From positions 1,798,001 to 1,862,000 of the forward strand of contig CAVVXS010000007.1 of assembly GCA_963752225.1 (NCBI GenBank): a stretch of 64,000 bases of DNA, read 5' to 3'. The notes under the pieces were generated by a model that was not told the DNA's origin, ran no database searches, and saw nothing but the letters and a program-made list of their open reading frames with translations. This document shows positions 63,356-64,000 of this stretch, one piece after another. The translations under genes and the position numbers were made by a program. The DNA is from JBBROS01 sp963752225. Lineage in GTDB: Bacteria > Pseudomonadota > Alphaproteobacteria > Acetobacterales > Acetobacteraceae. Within the stretch, counting starts at the first letter, position 1. Each line of letters begins with the position of its first letter.

Positions 63356-64000
<645 letters not shown>

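Overview
The window is GC-rich (most 60-base lines are about 70-78% G+C) and densely packed with short intergenic gaps, frequent 4-base ATGA/GTGA overlaps and many GTG/TTG starts. Gene content and order (plsC-miaB-phoH-ybeY-corC, DUF484-xerC, tamA-tamB, several branched-chain amino acid ABC (Liv) components, intracellular PHA depolymerase, dihydropyrimidinase, NodT/RND efflux) suggest an alphaproteobacterium, most likely Rhodospirillales/Acetobacteraceae. This placement is inferred from style and gene content, not from a marker-gene comparison. No rRNA, tRNA, CRISPR array or complete insertion sequence was recognised.

Layout. 1-1244: end of a Liv operon (livG, partial livF), divergent from a CitE-like lyase (1356-2213). 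2287-13286: one long + strand operon with an ECF sigma factor, a one-helix membrane protein and a CnrX-like periplasmic sensor, followed by NodT outer-membrane factor, membrane-fusion protein, glutathione S-transferase and two RND pumps (MdtABC-like). 13330-18666 (- strand): ACP-like protein, then the housekeeping block corC, ybeY, phoH, miaB and plsC. 18797-26251: tamA, tamB and an S10 carboxypeptidase joined in frame to tamB. 26377-32731: zwf, a DUF4261 protein, a crotonase, ethanolamine ammonia-lyase eutBC and a PEP-mutase-like enzyme. 32866-33600: ArsR-type regulator.

33.9-39.2 kb is a lower-GC accessory segment (about 58% in two counted lines): two short-chain dehydrogenases, two TetR regulators each with a pair of recognisable palindromic operators, a double-RidA protein and a frameshifted MFS exporter. 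39.5-43.9 kb is a - strand catabolic-looking block (M24 peptidase, fumarylacetoacetase-family hydrolase, 2-hydroxyacid dehydrogenase, amino-acid-type binding protein). 44-48.5 kb holds a Uma2 nuclease, priA, DUF484 and xerC. 48.5-54 kb holds PHA depolymerase, a MaoC hydratase overlapping a dihydropyrimidinase, a divergent maleate-isomerase-family protein and a zinc metallopeptidase. 54-64 kb holds a degenerate P-loop membrane protein with its lipoprotein, a flavin monooxygenase, a TetA-like exporter, a lipoprotein, a two-piece chromate transporter, an orphan histidine kinase, a YcgN protein, a DapA-family aldolase and a second livF running off the end.

Most notable: the sigma/membrane protein/sensor module leading an MdtABC-like efflux operon; tamB fused in frame to an S10 peptidase where removal of a single C restores a stop directly after the usual TamB ending; an MFS gene broken by a shift repairable the same way; an ACP-like protein with Arg at the phosphopantetheine site; an ExeA-like protein lacking key Walker residues; and two TetR systems with paired operators.
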